Of a stretch of 38,216 nucleotides of DNA, positions 35,268 to 38,216 are shown piece by piece; positions within the stretch are counted from its first letter, which is position 1; each line of letters begins with the position of its first letter. The notes under the pieces were generated by a model, which worked only from the letters and a program-made list of their open reading frames with translations, made no database searches and was not told the DNA's origin. Position numbers and translations under genes: made by a program. The stretch comes from Planctomicrobium piriforme (GTDB taxonomy: Bacteria; Planctomycetota; Planctomycetia; Planctomycetales; Planctomycetaceae), in NCBI GenBank assembly GCA_945860955.1, contig CAMATH010000082.1, positions 1-38,216 on the forward strand, given 5' to 3'.

Positions 35268-37540
35268 GCCCGGGCTCCCGCAGGTTTTGTATGGTAACTC
35301 AGTCGGAATGACATCGCCTGCTCCAGTGCGAAGAACACCAGCAGCGCCAGGATCACGTAGTCGTGCAGGTCACTGGCGCTCTGTTCGCCGCGGATCCAGG
35401 TCAGGTCTCCCGGCTCATGAATCTGAATCTTGTGTCCCGCCCCCAGGCTGCGGCGGAGTGACTCACCAGGAATCAGCTCCAACTCACTCTCGGCGGCGGG
35501 GGCATTCACCGAGATGCGACGCACTTCTTCCGCTCCGTCCTGGCGCGTGGACAGCACACTGTAGAGTCCTGGTTCGTCCGTGCTCTTCCAGTCCCCTTCA
35601 TATCGGACGGTGGCAACCGCCGGTGTCTCTGACTTCCCCGGTTCGCTCGCCGCGCTCTCTCCCGAACTCTCGTTCACGAGGCTGAGCGTCAAAGGGATCG
35701 CGGGGCCATCGGGGGAAGAGACCTTGACCTCTGGCCGGTACGAACCGGCGTCGAGCGAAATCGGGATCGGCTCTCCCACCACTCGAATCTCCAACGCCTG
35801 CCGCCGCCTGGCGATGCGTTTTGCCAGTTCCAGTTGCAGAGGGACGTACGCCCCCGGTTCCTGTGGCCAGTTCGTCCAGTCAAACCCGACGGTCGTCAGG
35901 CAGGTAACAATCTGACCCAGCCCGAACCGATGTTCCAAAAACAGCGGTGCCCGGTTGCGCAGGTCGGCGATGATCTGCACCCCCTCCGGCGGCGACCAGT
36001 CACGCGGGACACCGAAGTACCGATCGACATGTAGCTTTCGCGCGAAGTCGGTCGTGCGGTCTTCACCCCGAAACCCTTCGAACATGGGGTGATCACCCAG
36101 TTCGACATCGGCCTGATCATCGACATTGTCCAGCGCCAAAACCGCGGGAATTCCGAGTCGGCACGGAAAGATGCCCTTCCCCTCGCGATACAGTTTGTCG
36201 TTGTAAAAGGCGGCCCGCACCTGGTCTCCCAGATACCAGCACAATCCCCCCCCACGCGAGACGAACTGGTCGAGCGCTCGTATAGAATCGGGAGGAAGTT
36301 CCGCAACATTGAGCAGAAAAATGCTCTGAAATTTGTCGAGCGGATGGCGACGGAGGTATTCGATCGGTTCGATCGAAGGGGCAAATCCGGTAAGCCCTGG
36401 TGCCGGAGCCAGAGCGTCGGCGAGATAGAACGCTTCGCTCGCCGTCGGATTGCCGTCAATAATCAGAATCGAATTCGCTTCGGGAATATTGACCGCCAGA
36501 TACCGCTGGTTGTCCTGATCCAGCGCGTCCGCCGGCAGCGAAACCCGGACGTCGTGCGAGCCGGTCCGTTCAAACTGCACATCAAACTGCCGAACCACTT
36601 CCTGACCCGGTTCGATCGTATCGATCGATTCGGTCATCAGCCGCTTCTGCCCGTCCACACGCACTTCCAACGCGACCGGCTCGTTCGCTTTGGGATACGA
36701 CTGTTCGCCGTAGTTCCGGACGGTGACCGACAACCGCAACGGCACATTGGCGGCGGCGACGTCGATCGCGCCGGTCAACTCCGTCAGTCCCAGATTGCCG
36801 TGCCACTCGGGAACGGTCTTCACCAGGTTGACCGAGACGCCGTCAGCGTCAAGCTGTTTGAGTTCTTTCGCCAGGACCGTGTCGTCATCCCAGTCGGTCT
36901 TGCGAAAGTCGGAGATCAAATGCAGGTTGCGGGCGGTCCCGGGCTGTTCGGTCAGTTGACGGCGGGCGGCGACCAGACCCTCGGCCAGGTCCAGCGCCTG
37001 ATGCGAACACTTGAGGTTCTTGAGTTCCGATTCGAGACGGGAGACGAAGTCGGAGTTGATGGTCTCGCGATTGAAGATCGGCGTGTCGGGACTCGACAGT
37101 TTCACCAAGGTGAGGGTCTGCGTATCGGGCTGGCGTTCCCCCTCGGCGGCGAGGCGGCGAACCACATCCTTGGCCGAGTCGAATGCAGTCGTTTCGACTC
37201 CGCGGTCGCGCAGCGAGCCGCTGTCGTCGAGCAGCACGTAGTGCTGGGTGCGTTCGCCCCGCAGAAAGGCCCATTGGCGGGGGTCGAGAATGGGGCGGGC
37301 GATCAACCCGACCAGCAGCGCGACCAGCAGCATCCGCAGCGCCAGCATCAACAGTTGTTCGAGCAGCACGCGTCGACGATTGCGCTGCTGACTGGCGAGC
37401 AGGAACTCCATGGCGGCAAACCGCACCCGCTTGAACCGCAACCGGTTGATCAAGTGGATGATGATCGGCACCGACAGCAACGCCGCTCCGGGGAGCACGT
37501 AGCTGGGGTTCAGGAAGAGGTTTTGGAGCCAGAAGGGCAT
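35264..37540 (-). CDS. BatA-domain protein with vWA-like region
   Basis: A 758-residue membrane protein. The N-terminal BatA segment (about 1-80) reads FLNPSYVLPGAALLSVPIIIHLINR then FAAMEFLLASQQRNRRR and a second helix. A vWA-like domain follows (about 93-250) with DDSGSLRD as a near-complete metal site. A middle region (250-370) looks like CARDB/Ig-type domains, then a ThuA/amidotransferase-like region near 360-520, and a last helix (about 728-748). It lies between the DUF58 gene and the vWA gene, the order of MoxR/Bat operons. Its stop overlaps the next start. The role is likely assembly or quality control at the cell envelope. Confidence 0.82.
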   Translation of the reverse strand: MPFWLQNLFLNPSYVLPGAALLSVPIIIHLINRLRFKRVRFAAMEFLLASQQRNRRRVLLEQLLMLALRMLLVALLVGLIARPILDPRQWAFLRGERTQHYVLLDDSGSLRDRGVETTAFDSAKDVVRRLAAEGERQPDTQTLTLVKLSSPDTPIFNRETINSDFVSRLESELKNLKCSHQALDLAEGLVAARRQLTEQPGTARNLHLISDFRKTDWDDDTVLAKELKQLDADGVSVNLVKTVPEWHGNLGLTELTGAIDVAAANVPLRLSVTVRNYGEQSYPKANEPVALEVRVDGQKRLMTESIDTIEPGQEVVRQFDVQFERTGSHDVRVSLPADALDQDNQRYLAVNIPEANSILIIDGNPTASEAFYLADALAPAPGLTGFAPSIEPIEYLRRHPLDKFQSIFLLNVAELPPDSIRALDQFVSRGGGLCWYLGDQVRAAFYNDKLYREGKGIFPCRLGIPAVLALDNVDDQADVELGDHPMFEGFRGEDRTTDFARKLHVDRYFGVPRDWSPPEGVQIIADLRNRAPLFLEHRFGLGQIVTCLTTVGFDWTNWPQEPGAYVPLQLELAKRIARRRQALEIRVVGEPIPISLDAGSYRPEVKVSSPDGPAIPLTLSLVNESSGESAASEPGKSETPAVATVRYEGDWKSTDEPGLYSVLSTRQDGAEEVRRISVNAPAAESELELIPGESLRRSLGAGHKIQIHEPGDLTWIRGEQSASDLHDYVILALLVFFALEQAMSFRLSYHTKPAGARA

Positions 37541-37710
37541 CGGGGGGTGGGGTTGGAAGGACGAAGGGCGAAATTCGAATGACGGATGAAATTCGAAACG
37601 TCGGGCACAGATGGACTCAGTTCGCGATCCTCAATTCACAAGCGTCGTCGTTGGATTTCGAATTTCGATCTTCGCGTCTCTCGGGAGACTCGAAATCCGG
37701 CATTCGTACT
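37541..37710. repeat. Spacer with GAAATTCGAA-type inverted repeats
   Basis: This spacer of 170 bases carries several copies of a short AT-rich motif: CGAAATTCGAA near 37569, GAAATTCGAAA near 37587 and TTTCGAATTTCG near 37657. Such motifs can fold back on one another. It separates two genes of one apparent operon, so it is unlikely to be a full terminator. Confidence 0.5.
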
Positions 37711-38216
37711 TCACCGCCGCACCGACTGTCGCATTCCCAACCGGTGGTTCACGTAATGCGCCAGGACCGCGTCCAGTTTTTCGCTGGTGCGAACCGTCTG
37801 GTAGTCAATGGTGGCACCGGCACATTTTCGCCGGACTTCTTCGAGGAAGGTTTTGACCGCTTCCAGGTAACCATCACGCAGCGACCGGGGATCGCAGGTG
37901 AGTTCTCCCATCGCCTCGAGTCCCTCGAATTTGGTGGTTCCGTTGTAGTCGAAGTCGAGTTCCTGATCGTCGAGAACGTGCAGCACCATCACATCGTGAC
38001 CACGATGGCGGAGCATCTGCAGCCCCTTGAACAGGCTGTCGCGGGGCGTGAGCAGATCGGACACAACCACAATCATGCCGCGCTGTGTTTGCTGGTCGGC
38101 GACTTTTGCGAGGATGCCGTACATGTCGGTCTTCTCAGCCGGCTTGCCCGCGTCGAGAGAGGCCAGAATGTCGTTGAGGTGATTCCGCTTGCTGCGCGTG
38201 GGAACGACAGTCCGGA
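37711..38216 (-). CDS. DUF58 domain-containing protein (partial, cut by window edge)
   Basis: The last 168 residues of a DUF58 protein; the frame is open through the right edge, so the start is outside the window. The visible part reads [15 protein letters not shown], then [47 protein letters not shown] and [24 protein letters not shown], the standard C-terminal half of DUF58, a vWA-like fold. DUF58 genes usually lie between a MoxR ATPase and the BatA-type genes, as here, so a MoxR gene is expected to the right. The final LGMRQSVRR is a normal end. Confidence 0.88.
   Translation of the reverse strand, partial: RTVVPTRSKRNHLNDILASLDAGKPAEKTDMYGILAKVADQQTQRGMIVVVSDLLTPRDSLFKGLQMLRHRGHDVMVLHVLDDQELDFDYNGTTKFEGLEAMGELTCDPRSLRDGYLEAVKTFLEEVRRKCAGATIDYQTVRTSEKLDAVLAHYVNHRLGMRQSVRR

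Noticed and set aside
36089-37582. 497-codon plus-strand frame opposite the BatA-like gene
   Set aside because: Shadow of a gene with clear membrane and vWA features; Gln/Arg/His-rich translation with no domain.

Overview
The window reads as chromosomal DNA of a Planctomycete, close to the Planctomycetaceae/Gimesia/Schlesneria type of genome. The grounds are a BBP7-like outer-membrane barrel, a BlaI/BlaR1 pair whose sensor is a WD40 + SUMF1 + leucine-rich-repeat tail, an ABC permease fused to a CPBP protease, an LPS heptose cluster, futalosine-pathway menaquinone genes, a DUF58/BatA/vWA cluster, and many GC-rich palindromic intergenic repeats. These family assignments are made by eye from motifs, without any database search.

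Layout, left to right. 1-5640: repeat-bearing spacer, blaI and a giant blaR1-like gene under a promoter with two operator-like palindromes, then a convergent lipoprotein esterase. 5750-9550 (minus): dnaG-rpoD, the core of the macromolecular-synthesis operon, ending in an intrinsic terminator. 9550-14510 (plus): a composite inverted-repeat element, an APC amino-acid permease, a decayed gene with a stop and a frameshift, a bicupin protein plus a methylmalonyl-CoA-epimerase-like VOC protein, and the orphan tail of a Uma2-type gene. 14640-18760 (minus): a MarR regulator, then (transcribed leftward) hldE, a heptosyltransferase and a KdkA/WaaP-like kinase for the LPS core.

18860-22600: a sigma-54 activator (GAF-AAA-Fis) lies divergent to an AhpD-like, NTF2/DUF1348-like and pyridoxamine-oxidase-like trio. 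The divergent spacer holds a near-consensus -24/-12 promoter and two identical 12-bp palindromic repeats at enhancer distance, so the whole looks like a self-contained stress-response regulon. 22650-26073 (minus): homoserine dehydrogenase, an ApgM-type phosphoglycerate mutase (a candidate substitute homoserine kinase) and panB. 26277-31310 (plus): mqnA, mqnC, natA-like and natB-CPBP, closely packed or overlapping. 31630-32715: BBP7-like barrel with a strong terminator. 32808-38216 (minus): two vWA membrane proteins and a DUF58 protein cut by the window edge.

The most unusual items are the sigma-54 module whose AhpD-like enzyme has lost the usual catalytic histidine, the BlaR1-WD40-SUMF1-LRR sensor with its operators, the composite inverted-repeat element at 9583-9749, and a dispersed hairpin family with compensatory stem changes. 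I saw no CRISPR array, tRNA, rRNA or transposase gene.
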